The position numbers and the translations under genes were made by a program. The notes below the pieces were generated by a model, which was not told the DNA's origin, did no database searches, and was given only the letters and a program-made list of their open reading frames with translations. Below are positions 1-8,327 of a stretch of DNA of 10,718 nucleotides, piece after piece. The first letter of the stretch is position 1; each line of letters starts with the position of its first letter. The stretch is from JBBSTY01 sp038235385 (GTDB lineage: Bacteria > Actinomycetota > Acidimicrobiia > Acidimicrobiales > Acidimicrobilacustridaceae), in NCBI GenBank assembly GCA_038235385.1, contig JBBSTY010000138.1:1-10718 (forward strand), given 5' to 3'.

Positions 1-1314
1 CAGCACCGCCTCGGTGCCGACGTAGATGCGCGCCGGCTCGAGCCCCTCGCCGGCGGTCGCACCCGTCACCTCGACCACGGGCTCGCGGGCGAGCGCCGCC
101 AGCTCCTCGCGGGCCCGGGCGACCCCCACGCGCAGGTTCTTGAGCGCCGTGGCCCCACACGCCTGGCACACCATCGGTCGGGTGGTCCCGCACGATCGGC
201 ACGTGAGCTGTCCGTCGTCGCGCTGGCCCATCGACGCCGAGCAGTGCTCGCATCGGGTGGCTTCGCCGCAGCGGGCGCACGCCAGCAACCGCGAGCGGCC
301 CTTGCGGTTGAGGACGCACACGACCGTTCCCGGCGCGTCGCGCATCGCCCTGACGAAGCGTTCCGAGTAGAGGCCCGACCGTCCCGGCTCCTCCCGACGA
401 CGGTCGACCACGTCGACGATCGGCCATCCCTCGCGCTCGGACGCGCGCGAGGGCACCAGCAGCCCGTCGCCGGCCGCCCACTGCAGCGCCTCGAGCGACG
501 GTGTCGGCGACACCAGCACGCACGGGACGTCGGCGCGGCGCGCCCGCTCGATGGCGACGTCGCGGGCGTGCCAGGTGGGCGAGCGTTCCTCCTGGTACAC
601 CTCGTCGTGCTCGTCGAGCACGACCACCGCGGCGAGGTCGGGGACGGGGGCCCAGGCGGCTGCTCGGGATCCGACGCACACCGAGCCGACCCGGGCGGCG
701 GCCCACTCCTTGGGCAGGATGGCGACATCGATGCCGGCACGGCGCAGGCGGAGGCCGAGGTGGCGCGCGTCGGACACCGACGGCACCAGGACCAGGGCGT
801 TGCCCCGCGACGCCGCGGCCAGCACCACCGGATAGCGGTCCGCGCCGGGCGGTAGCCGAACCAGCGCCCGGCGGCGGGCGAACGCCGCCTCGATGAGCTC
901 GTCGTGGTCGGTGCGCACCGACGCGCTCGGCGGTGGCGCTCCCGAACGGGACCGACGAGGCAGGCCGGGCACCGCCCGGTCGGGCGACGCGGTGGCGAGG
1001 AACGAGGCCGGACGCCCGTACCAGCGCCACGCCGCCCAGGACGCCAGATCGATGAGCTCCTCGGGCGGGCCCCAACCCGTCACCTTCGCCACGGGTCGGA
1101 GGGTGACGCCGGCCGGCGGTTGCACGTGATCGGCGACGACCCACCCGCCCACTCGGCGCCGGTGGAGCTCGATGCGCACCATCGTCCCGACGCGGACCTG
1201 GTCCCCGAGGGCGTCGGGGACCAGGTAGTCGAACGTCTTGTCGATCGCCGGTACGTCGGGCAGCACCCGGACGACCCGCGGCGCGTCGATCGGCGAGACG
1301 ATCTCCTCGCTCAA
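1..1314 (-). CDS. priA: Primosomal protein N' PriA, actinobacterial type with eroded helicase motifs (3' end cut off)
   Basis: PriA recognises stalled forks and helps reload the replisome. The frame is open for 438 codons and runs off the left edge, so roughly the last third is missing. Residues 14-110 form the N-terminal DNA-binding domain (VVRVLPDVPAIDKTFDYLVP). The zinc region is intact, with eight cysteines in CxxC pairs: C346/C349, C355/C358, C372/C375, C383/C386. The Walker A is absent: the expected GxTGSGKT is replaced by LPPGADRY near 154-161. Motif II reads DEHDEVYQEERSP (234-246) instead of DEEHD. Actinobacterial PriA proteins are known to lack detectable helicase motifs, so loss of ATPase activity is inferred, not gene decay. 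The start is TTG at 1314, 10 nt after the metK stop. The frame is closed by a TGA just upstream, and the next start, GTG at 1266, would remove conserved residues. No good Shine-Dalgarno is seen, so coupling to metK is likely. Confidence 0.93.
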   Translation of the reverse strand, partial: MSEEIVSPIDAPRVVRVLPDVPAIDKTFDYLVPDALGDQVRVGTMVRIELHRRRVGGWVVADHVQPPAGVTLRPVAKVTGWGPPEELIDLASWAAWRWYGRPASFLATASPDRAVPGLPRRSRSGAPPPSASVRTDHDELIEAAFARRRALVRLPPGADRYPVVLAAASRGNALVLVPSVSDARHLGLRLRRAGIDVAILPKEWAAARVGSVCVGSRAAAWAPVPDLAAVVVLDEHDEVYQEERSPTWHARDVAIERARRADVPCVLVSPTPSLEALQWAAGDGLLVPSRASEREGWPIVDVVDRRREEPGRSGLYSERFVRAMRDAPGTVVCVLNRKGRSRLLACARCGEATRCEHCSASMGQRDDGQLTCRSCGTTRPMVCQACGATALKNLRVGVARAREELAALAREPVVEVTGATAGEGLEPARIYVGTEAVL

Positions 1315-1324
1315 CGGAGCCGGA

Positions 1325-2536
1325 TCAGAGACCCAGCGCCGACTTCAGGTCGGTGACCTTGTCGCGGTTCTCCCAGGTGAAGCCCTCGTTCTCCCGGCCG
1401 AAGTGGCCGTACGCCGCGGTCCTGCGGTAGCTGGGACGCACGGCGTCGTCGGGGTCGCGCAACTTGAGATCGCTCACGAGCGCGGCGGGACGGAGGTCGA
1501 ACACCGAACTGATCGCCTGCTCGATCTTGGCCGGATCGACGTTCTCGGTGCCGAAGGTCTCGACCATGATCGACACGGGGTGGGCCACGCCGATGGCGTA
1601 GGCGACCTGGACCTCGGCGCGGGTGGCCGCACCCGCGGCGACCAGGTTCTTGGCCACCCAACGTGCCGCGTACGCCGCCGAGCGGTCGACCTTGGACGGG
1701 TCCTTGCCGGAGAACGCGCCGCCGCCATGACGACCCATGCCGCCGTAGGTGTCGACGATGATCTTGCGTCCGGTGAGGCCGGCATCGCCCACGGGCCCGC
1801 CGATCACGAAGCGGCCGGTCGGGTTGACGAAGACGGTGTAGTCGTCGTCGGCGAAGGCCTCGGGGATCACGGGTCGGATGACGTGGTCGATGAGGTCGGG
1901 CTTGATCTCGGTGTCGCGGTCGACGCCGTCGTCGTGCTGGGTGGAGATGAGCACCGTGCGCAGCCGGACCGGCTTGCCGTCCTCGTAGTCGAAGGTGACC
2001 TGGGTCTTGCCGTCGGGCCGGAGGTAGGGCACCGTGCCCGCTCGACGGACCTCGGCGAGGCGCTCGGCCATGCGGTGGGCGACGTGGATCGGCAGCGGCA
2101 TCAAGACGTCGGTCTCGTCGCAGGCGTAGCCGAACATCATCCCCTGATCGCCGGCACCCTGCTTGTTGAGCAGGTCCTCACCGGAGGTGCCCGAACGGAC
2201 CTCCTCGGAGTCGTCGACCCCCTGCGCGATGTCGGGTGACTGCTCGTCGAGCGACACCAGGACCCCGACGGTGGAGCCGTCGTAGCCGTAGGACTCCTTG
2301 TTGTACCCGATCTCGTTGATCGTCTTGCGGACGATCTTGGGGATGTCCACGTAGCCGTTCGTGGTGATCTCCCCGCCGACGATCGCCAGACCGGTGGTGA
2401 CGAAGGTCTCGCACGCCACCCGGCTGCTCTCGTCCTGCGCCAACATCGCGTCGAGGATGGAGTCGGAGATCTGATCGGCCAACTTGTCCGGGTGGCCCTC
2501 GGTCACCGATTCCGAGGTGAAGGTCCAGCTGCTCAC
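1325..2536 (-). CDS. metK: S-adenosylmethionine synthetase
   Basis: MetK joins methionine and ATP to make S-adenosylmethionine, the main methyl donor, in the cytoplasm. The 403-residue protein has the usual family length and all hallmarks: the N-terminal SESVTEGHPDK with the catalytic His15, signature 1 GAGDQGMMFGY (127-137), the phosphate-binding P-loop GGGAFSGKD (271-279), and the conserved end GHFGRENEGFTWE (377-389). The frame is open much further upstream (to 2842), but GTG 2536 is chosen because AGGAG lies 6 nt before it and the protein then begins MSSWTFTSES, where the family begins. It is preceded by a 169-nt gap with a candidate promoter and structured leader, so it probably starts a transcription unit shared with priA, which begins 10 nt after the metK stop. 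Nothing suggests damage or transfer. Confidence 0.98.
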   Translation of the reverse strand: MSSWTFTSESVTEGHPDKLADQISDSILDAMLAQDESSRVACETFVTTGLAIVGGEITTNGYVDIPKIVRKTINEIGYNKESYGYDGSTVGVLVSLDEQSPDIAQGVDDSEEVRSGTSGEDLLNKQGAGDQGMMFGYACDETDVLMPLPIHVAHRMAERLAEVRRAGTVPYLRPDGKTQVTFDYEDGKPVRLRTVLISTQHDDGVDRDTEIKPDLIDHVIRPVIPEAFADDDYTVFVNPTGRFVIGGPVGDAGLTGRKIIVDTYGGMGRHGGGAFSGKDPSKVDRSAAYAARWVAKNLVAAGAATRAEVQVAYAIGVAHPVSIMVETFGTENVDPAKIEQAISSVFDLRPAALVSDLKLRDPDDAVRPSYRRTAAYGHFGRENEGFTWENRDKVTDLKSALGL

Positions 2537-2542
2537 GTCTTG

Positions 2543-2547
2543 CTCCT
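2543..2547 (-). promoter_or_regulatory. Ribosome binding site of metK
   Basis: The minus strand reads AGGAG, then the 6-nt spacer CAAGAC, then GTG. This strong Shine-Dalgarno decides the metK start in favour of GTG 2536 over the longer open frame that continues to 2842. Confidence 0.88.
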
Positions 2548-2643
2548 GTTCCGTGCCGGCGTTCCGGCGTCGCGATGGTTCTGCCGTCGGGGGGATTGCG
2601 GATGCCACGAGGTGACCGCTGCAACCGACGACGGGCCACGTTA

Positions 2644-2663
2644 CGCGCCCCGGGGTGGGCGCG
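2644..2663 (-). other. GC-rich hairpin in the metK leader / downstream of coaBC
   Basis: CGCGCCC and GGGCGCG form a perfect 7-bp stem around a 6-nt loop. It lies about 40 nt after the coaBC stop and about 110 nt before the metK start. No U-run follows on the minus strand (TAACGTGG comes next), so it is not a classical intrinsic terminator. It could be a U-less terminator or attenuator, an RNA stability element, or a by-product of high GC. Confidence 0.5.
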
Positions 2664-2678
2664 CCGCACGACGTCGGC

Positions 2679-2709
2679 ACAATAGTTGACTGGTTCAGTC
2701 GGGATTCAA
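2679..2709 (-). promoter_or_regulatory. Candidate promoter of metK
   Basis: On the minus strand TATTGT (2684-2679) fits the TANNNT -10 pattern. TTGAAT (2709-2704) is a possible -35 box with a long 19-nt spacer, and it overlaps the coaBC stop codon. A transcript would start near 2672 and carry a leader of about 135 nt. The long spacer lowers confidence, but this is the most AT-rich part of the gap and the only plausible promoter I see before metK. Confidence 0.4.
2688..2700. repeat. Palindrome inside the metK promoter spacer
   Basis: GACTG-GTT-CAGTC is a perfect 5-bp inverted repeat with a 3-bp centre. It lies between the candidate -35 and -10 boxes of metK, just past the coaBC stop. That position fits an operator for a dimeric regulator, but the repeat is short and could be chance. 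Confidence 0.5.
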
Positions 2710-3929
2710 ACCGATCCCATCTGGGTGGGTGCGCCTCGACGACGCGCCACCACCGCATCGAGCACCGCGCGGGCGACGATGCGCTTGTCGCTGAGGGCGA
2801 CCGGCTGCTCGCCACCATCGCGATCGATGATGACCACCGCATTGGTGTCGTGCTCGAACCCGACGCCCGGGGCGGCGACGTCGTTGGCCACGATGAGATC
2901 GAGGTTCTTGCGGTCGAGCTTGGCGCGTGCGTTGGCGAGCAGGTCGTCGGTCTCGGCGGCGAAGCCGACGAGGACCTGTCCCACGGGCTTGTCGCGCCCC
3001 AGGTCGACGAGGAAGTCGTGCGTGGCCGCCAGCGCCAGTTCGGGGACCGAGCCGTCGGCGCGCTTCTTGATCTTGTGGTCCCGAACCTCGGCCAGGCGGA
3101 AGTCGGCCACCGCCGCCGCCATGATGATGACGTCCTGGCGCGCCGCGATCGGCATGATGGCGCCCTGCATCTCGGCTGCGGTGTCGACGTGGATCACCTG
3201 CACCCCCGGGCGGACAGCCCGATCGACGGTGGTCACGAGGGTGACCGTCGCCCCCCGGTCCGCCGCCTCGTCGGCCAACGCGAAGCCCTGCTTGCCCGAC
3301 GATCGGTTGGTGATCACCCGGACCGGATCGATGGGCTCGCGCGTGCCCCCCGCCGAGACCAGCACGCGCGTCCCGGCGAGATCTCCCGGAGCGAGGATGC
3401 GCTCGACCGCAGCGAGCACCGTTGCCGGTTCGGCGAGTCGGCCTGCGCCGACATCACCACCGGCGAGGCGTCCGGTCTCGGGCGGGACCACGACCACGCC
3501 GCGCTGCGCGAGCGTGGCGAGGTTGTCCTGCACCGCCGGGTGCTCCCACATCTCGGTGTGCATGGCCGGGCACACGACCACCGGCGCCCGGGTGGCGAGC
3601 AGCGTGTTCGTCAGCAGGTCGTCGGAGATCCCCGCGGCGTACGAGCCGAGCAGCCGGGCGGTCGCCGGGCACACGAGGACGAGATCGGCCATCTGCCCGA
3701 GCCGCGTGTGGGGAATCGGGAACCGCTCGTCGAAGAGGGAGGTCTGCACTGGTTCGGACGCCAGCGCCGAGAACGTCGCGGCCCCCACGAAGCGAAGTGC
3801 GCCGTCGGTGAGGACGGGCGCCACATGGGCGCCGGCGTCCACGAGACGACGACAGACCTCGATGGCCTTGTAGGCCGAGATGCCGCCGGTCACGCCCAGC
3901 ACGACGGTGCGACCGGCGAGCGATGTCAT
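2706..3929 (-). CDS. coaBC: Bifunctional phosphopantothenoylcysteine decarboxylase / phosphopantothenate-cysteine ligase
   Basis: This 407-residue cytoplasmic enzyme carries out two steps of coenzyme A synthesis: ligation of 4'-phosphopantothenate to cysteine (CoaB) and FMN-dependent decarboxylation to 4'-phosphopantetheine (CoaC). The CoaC part covers about residues 1-180: the FMN-binding GVTGGISAYKA (12-22), active-site His74, and CPATARLLGSYAAGISDDLLT (88-107 region). The motif usually written PAMN is PAMHTEMW here (121-128); I recall the His variant from actinobacterial CoaBC. The CoaB part covers about 185-400, with AGGTREPIDPVR (193-204), Asn208 in NRSSGKQG, AAAVADFR (271-278) and the lysines of KIKK (286-289). 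The start is ATG 3929, 14 nt after the rpoZ stop. No clear Shine-Dalgarno is seen, so translation is probably coupled to rpoZ. Confidence 0.97.
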   Translation of the reverse strand: MTSLAGRTVVLGVTGGISAYKAIEVCRRLVDAGAHVAPVLTDGALRFVGAATFSALASEPVQTSLFDERFPIPHTRLGQMADLVLVCPATARLLGSYAAGISDDLLTNTLLATRAPVVVCPAMHTEMWEHPAVQDNLATLAQRGVVVVPPETGRLAGGDVGAGRLAEPATVLAAVERILAPGDLAGTRVLVSAGGTREPIDPVRVITNRSSGKQGFALADEAADRGATVTLVTTVDRAVRPGVQVIHVDTAAEMQGAIMPIAARQDVIIMAAAVADFRLAEVRDHKIKKRADGSVPELALAATHDFLVDLGRDKPVGQVLVGFAAETDDLLANARAKLDRKNLDLIVANDVAAPGVGFEHDTNAVVIIDRDGGEQPVALSDKRIVARAVLDAVVARRRGAPTQMGSV

Positions 3930-3943
3930 GTCGGGAGCCGGAA

Positions 3944-4246
3944 CTACTCGGCGTCGCCCTCGATGACGACGACGGCGTCGGCGTCGGCGTCGACCTCGGG
4001 CTCGATGTCGATGGCGACGATCTTGTCGGCCGCGATCTCCTCGAACGCGATCGACAGCGGCTTGCGGGCGACCGACGTGACCTGCGGCGGGATCGCCGAT
4101 CCCACGCCGTCACCGAGCTGACCGAAGTAGCCGTTGATCTGGCGGGCACGCATGGCGCCGAGGGTCACCAGCTTGAACTTGGAGTCGACCTTGCTCAGGA
4201 GCTCCTCGATCCGCGGGTTCATCATCGAATCATGGACCTGAGCCAC
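3944..4246 (-). CDS. rpoZ: RNA polymerase omega subunit
   Basis: Omega is the small subunit that helps the beta-prime subunit fold and assemble into RNA polymerase. The 100-residue protein has the omega core: NPRIEELLSKVDSKFKLV (10-27), the helix AMRARQINGYF (31-41) and KPLSIAFEEIAADKI (62-76). It ends in an acidic tail rich in Asp and Glu (79-100). The start GTG 4246 is chosen because GGAG lies 7 nt upstream. The tandem ATG codons at residues 8-9 (4225) are an alternative with a weaker ribosome site. The gene lies 118 nt after gmk, with a repeat and a weak promoter-like box in the gap, and 14 nt before coaBC. It ends with TAG, the only visible non-TGA stop here. The gmk-rpoZ-coaBC neighbourhood is widely conserved. 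Confidence 0.96.
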   Translation of the reverse strand: MAQVHDSMMNPRIEELLSKVDSKFKLVTLGAMRARQINGYFGQLGDGVGSAIPPQVTSVARKPLSIAFEEIAADKIVAIDIEPEVDADADAVVVIEGDAE

Positions 4247-4253
4247 AGGAGCA

Positions 4254-4257
4254 CTCC
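4254..4257 (-). promoter_or_regulatory. Ribosome binding site of rpoZ
   Basis: GGAG on the minus strand lies 7 nt before GTG 4246. It supports that start over the ATG pair at 4225, which has only AGG at a longer distance. Confidence 0.7.
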
Positions 4258-4267
4258 AGAGGTTGGG

Positions 4268-4294
4268 GGAACGACCGCACGCGGAACGACCGCA
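4268..4294. repeat. 12-bp tandem direct repeat in the rpoZ leader
   Basis: GGAACGACCGCA occurs twice without mismatch, at 4268-4279 and 4283-4294, separated by CGC (15-bp period). It lies 20-50 nt upstream of the rpoZ start, between that start and a weak -10-like box. It may be a protein-binding pair, an RNA element or a simple duplication. Confidence 0.85.
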
Positions 4295-4314
4295 ACGGGC
4301 GCGCGAACTGCTCC

Positions 4315-4320
4315 AGCCTA
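4315..4320 (-). promoter_or_regulatory. Weak -10-like box upstream of rpoZ
   Basis: TAGGCT on the minus strand fits TANNNT and lies in the 118-nt gmk-rpoZ gap. No recognisable -35 box is found about 17 nt upstream, so this is a weak candidate. If real, it gives a leader of about 60 nt that includes the tandem repeat. Confidence 0.28.
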
Positions 4321-4364
4321 GCGGACCGGACCGCCGGCTCGGTAGTTGCGCGTCGTCGGCGCGG

Positions 4365-4907
4365 TCAGCGCCGGCCGGCGCGAGCGGTGCCGATCAGCGA
4401 CAGGACCTCGTCGACCGCGTCGTCGAGGCGGTCGTTCACGACGACGTGGGCGCCGAGGCGATCCCCGGCGGCGAGCTCGGTGGCCGTGTGCAGCAGTCGC
4501 CGGTCGATCTGTTCGGTGGTGTCGCCCCGGCCGCGCAGGCGCTGCTCCTGGATGGCGGACGACGGCGCGGCGATGAAGACGAGGAGCGCGTCGGGCTCGC
4601 GGGCGACCACCTGTTCGGCACCCTGCACGTCGATCTCGAGCACCAGATCCCGATCCCCGGTGTCCTCGGGGAACGGCGTGCCGTAGAGGTTGCCCAGGAA
4701 CTCGGCGTGCTCGAGGAAGTTCCCCGCCTCGACGCGAGCGAGGAACGTGTCGCGGTCGACGAAGGTGTAGGCATCGGCCGGCTCGGACGGACGACGGTCA
4801 CGCGTGGTCCACGAACGGCTCAACCAGAGATCGGGATCGCGCTCGAGCAAGCGCGCCACGACCGTTCCCTTGCCGACTCCTCCCGGGCCGGAGATCACGA
4901 TGATCAT
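4365..4907 (-). CDS. gmk: Guanylate kinase
   Basis: Gmk phosphorylates GMP (and dGMP) with ATP to GDP, which feeds GTP, dGTP and (p)ppGpp pools. The 180-residue protein has the P-loop GPGGVGKGT (7-15), with Gly where GPSG is more common. The GMP-binding segment is SRSWTTRDRRP (30-40, with Arg36 and Arg39), followed by Glu66 and Tyr75 in LEHAEFLGNLYGTPF and Asp93 in EIDVQGAE (91-98). The lid region has RLRGRGDTTEQIDRRL (123-138), and the end has VVVNDRLDDAVDEV (155-168). The start ATG 4907 places the protein right at the first beta strand, and no in-frame ATG, GTG or TTG is seen in the 49-nt gap after mihF. Only a weak GGA lies 9 nt upstream. It is probably co-transcribed with mihF. Confidence 0.97.
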   Translation of the reverse strand: MIIVISGPGGVGKGTVVARLLERDPDLWLSRSWTTRDRRPSEPADAYTFVDRDTFLARVEAGNFLEHAEFLGNLYGTPFPEDTGDRDLVLEIDVQGAEQVVAREPDALLVFIAAPSSAIQEQRLRGRGDTTEQIDRRLLHTATELAAGDRLGAHVVVNDRLDDAVDEVLSLIGTARAGRR

Positions 4908-4956
4908 CGTCAGCGATCCAGCGGCACCGTCGAGCGGGAGCGACCGGCCCGACCGG

Positions 4957-5274
4957 TCATCCGGGGAACGTCCGCAGCAGCGCGGCGCGCTGCTGGTCGC
5001 CGAGGCCGCGCACGCGTCGGGTCTCGCTGATGCCGATCTCCTCCATCGTCCGCCGGGCCTTGACCTTCCCGACGCCGGGGAGCGATTCGAGCACGGCCAC
5101 GACCTTCATCTTGGCGACGATGTCGTCGTCGCCGGCTCGTGGGAACAGCTCTCGCAGGGTGATCGAACCCATCTTCAGCTGCTCTTTGATCTCGGCGCGG
5201 GCTCGTCGTGCGTCCGCGGCTTTGGCGAGCGCGGCGCGACGTTGCTCGTCGGTGAGCTTCGGCGGGAGAGGCAT
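4957..5274 (-). CDS. mihF: Actinobacterial integration host factor (mIHF)
   Basis: mIHF is a small nucleoid protein of actinobacteria that binds DNA without clear sequence preference and supports phage integration and chromosome organisation; it is unrelated to the E. coli IHF heterodimer. The 105-residue protein begins with a charged helix (LTDEQRRAALAKAADARRARAE, 7-28). It has the helix-hairpin-helix-like LPGVGKVKAR (65-74) and the conserved end TRRVRGLGDQQRAALL (85-100). Length and pattern match mycobacterial mIHF as I remember it. ATG 5274 is the natural start; instead of a Shine-Dalgarno, a TAGGGT box ends 6 nt before it, suggesting a leaderless mRNA. It lies 90 nt after pyrD and 49 nt before gmk, the usual actinobacterial neighbour. 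Confidence 0.95.
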   Translation of the reverse strand: MPLPPKLTDEQRRAALAKAADARRARAEIKEQLKMGSITLRELFPRAGDDDIVAKMKVVAVLESLPGVGKVKARRTMEEIGISETRRVRGLGDQQRAALLRTFPG

Positions 5275-5280
5275 GGGCGC

Positions 5281-5286
5281 ACCCTA
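5281..5286 (-). promoter_or_regulatory. -10 box for a leaderless mihF transcript
   Basis: TAGGGT on the minus strand is followed by GCGCCC and then ATG. If transcription starts at the A of ATG, the box covers -12 to -7 exactly. No Shine-Dalgarno is present before ATG 5274. Leaderless mRNAs with this layout are common in actinobacteria. The -35 region is poor (TTCCAG at an 18-nt spacer). Confidence 0.55.
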
Positions 5287-5364
5287 GTGCCCCATCCGAG
5301 ATCGCTGGAAGGGGTGTGACGGTCGCCCGCCCCGGCGCCGCCGGATCGACGGGCCCGGATCGGC

Positions 5365-6317
5365 TCAGCGGTGCGCGGCGCCGACCAGATCGGTCACGTG
5401 TCGGACGTCGTGGCGCCCGCACCAGGCCCGGAGCTCGTCGCGGACGTGCTCGACGGCACGGGGCTCGGCGAAGCTGGCCGTCCCGATCTGGACGGCGGAC
5501 GCCCCGGCGAGCAGCAGCTCGACGGCGTCGGCCGCAGAGGTCACCCCGCCCACGCCCACGATCGGCAGGTCGGGCATCGCCCGATGCACGTCGAACACGG
5601 CGCGGACGGCCACCGGGTGGATGGCGGGACCCGACAGGCCGCCGCCGCCGGCGCCGAGCAGCGGGCGGCGCCGTTCGATGTCGATCACCATCCCCATGAC
5701 GGTGTTGATCAGCGTGACCGCCTCGGCGCCGGCCTCGGACGCGGCCCGAGCGATCGACACCAGGTCGGTGACGTTGGGGCTGAGCTTGGCCCACCGGGGT
5801 CGTCCGCACCCGGCGGTGGCCTCGATGACTGCGGCCGCCGCTTCCGGCGAGTGGGCGAACATCCGGTCGCGGTCGTGGTGGTTCGGACACGACACGTTCA
5901 CCTCGACGGCCACGACCTCGGGCGGGGCAGACGCGAGGAGGTCGGCAGCTCGGGCGTAGTCGTCGATCGTGGTGCCCCAGATGCTGGCGACCACCGTGGC
6001 GCCGAGGGCGACGAGCGGTGGGAGCTCGTCGTCGAGCCAGGCCTGCATGCCCGGGCCCTGGAGGCCGACGCTGTTGATCATCCCGGCGGCGGTCTGGTGC
6101 ACCCGTGGAGCCGGGTTGCCGGCCCACGGATCGGCCGAGATGGACTTCACGACCACTGCGCCGACCGAAGCGAGGTCGACGTAGCGCCCCAGCTCGTCTC
6201 CATGGCCGGCCGTGCCCGATGCGGTGAGCACCGGGTTGGCCAGGTTCACCGACCCGACGCGGGTGGTCAGGTCGACCGATGCGTGGTCGGCGCGGCCCCG
6301 GCGTCGGCCTCGTCGGG

Positions 6318-6321
<4 letters not shown>
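5365..6321 (-). CDS. pyrD: Dihydroorotate dehydrogenase, class 1B (PyrDB catalytic subunit)
   Basis: PyrD oxidises dihydroorotate to orotate with FMN in pyrimidine synthesis. The 318-residue protein shows the soluble class 1 pattern: NPVLTASGTAGHGDE (29-43), Lys59 in VVVKSIS, NSVGLQGPG (83-91), the catalytic-base Cys145 in NVSCPNH (class 2 has Ser), Lys179 in AKLSPNVTDL, INTVMGMVID (205-214), GGGLSG (226-231), and FMN phosphate binding at VGVGGV (255-260) and QIGTASF (278-284). NSxGLQ and the GMxID segment favour class 1B, which normally works with the FAD/iron-sulfur subunit PyrK and NAD+; no pyrK is in the window. The start GTG 6321 overlaps the carB stop as GTGA, indicating coupling, and adds a basic tail (MTRRGRRRGR) before the core. 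No other start fits. Confidence 0.95.
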
Positions 6322-8291
<1,970 letters not shown>

Positions 8292-8324
8292 CCCCCGACG
8301 CAGGGCGGCCTCGAGCTGGAAGGG

Positions 8325-8327
8325 TCA
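8325..8327 (-). other. In-frame TGA interrupting carB
   Basis: On the minus strand the codons read GGG ACC CCG GAT TGA CCC TTC CAG. Restoring Arg needs only CGA, i.e. G instead of A at plus-strand position 8327. The frame is the same on both sides: the distance from 9632 to 6318 is a whole number of codons. The base after TGA is C, a context known to weaken UGA termination in bacteria. Confidence 0.95.

Noticed and set aside
2537..2705. A known SAM riboswitch before metK
   Set aside because: I could not recognise the conserved core of SAM-I, SAM-II or SAM-IV type elements; only generic hairpins are visible.
2537..2842. A longer MetK beginning at 2842
   Set aside because: The extension overlaps the end of coaBC, resembles no protein, and the AGGAG site 6 nt before GTG 2536 plus the family start place the true beginning there.
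5332..5344. CCGGC-GCC-GCCGG hairpin just after pyrD as a terminator
   Set aside because: The stem is only 5 bp, no U-run follows, and such short GC palindromes are expected by chance in this composition. An 8-bp direct repeat CCGGATCG (5341-5348, 5355-5362) beside it is likewise too short to weigh.
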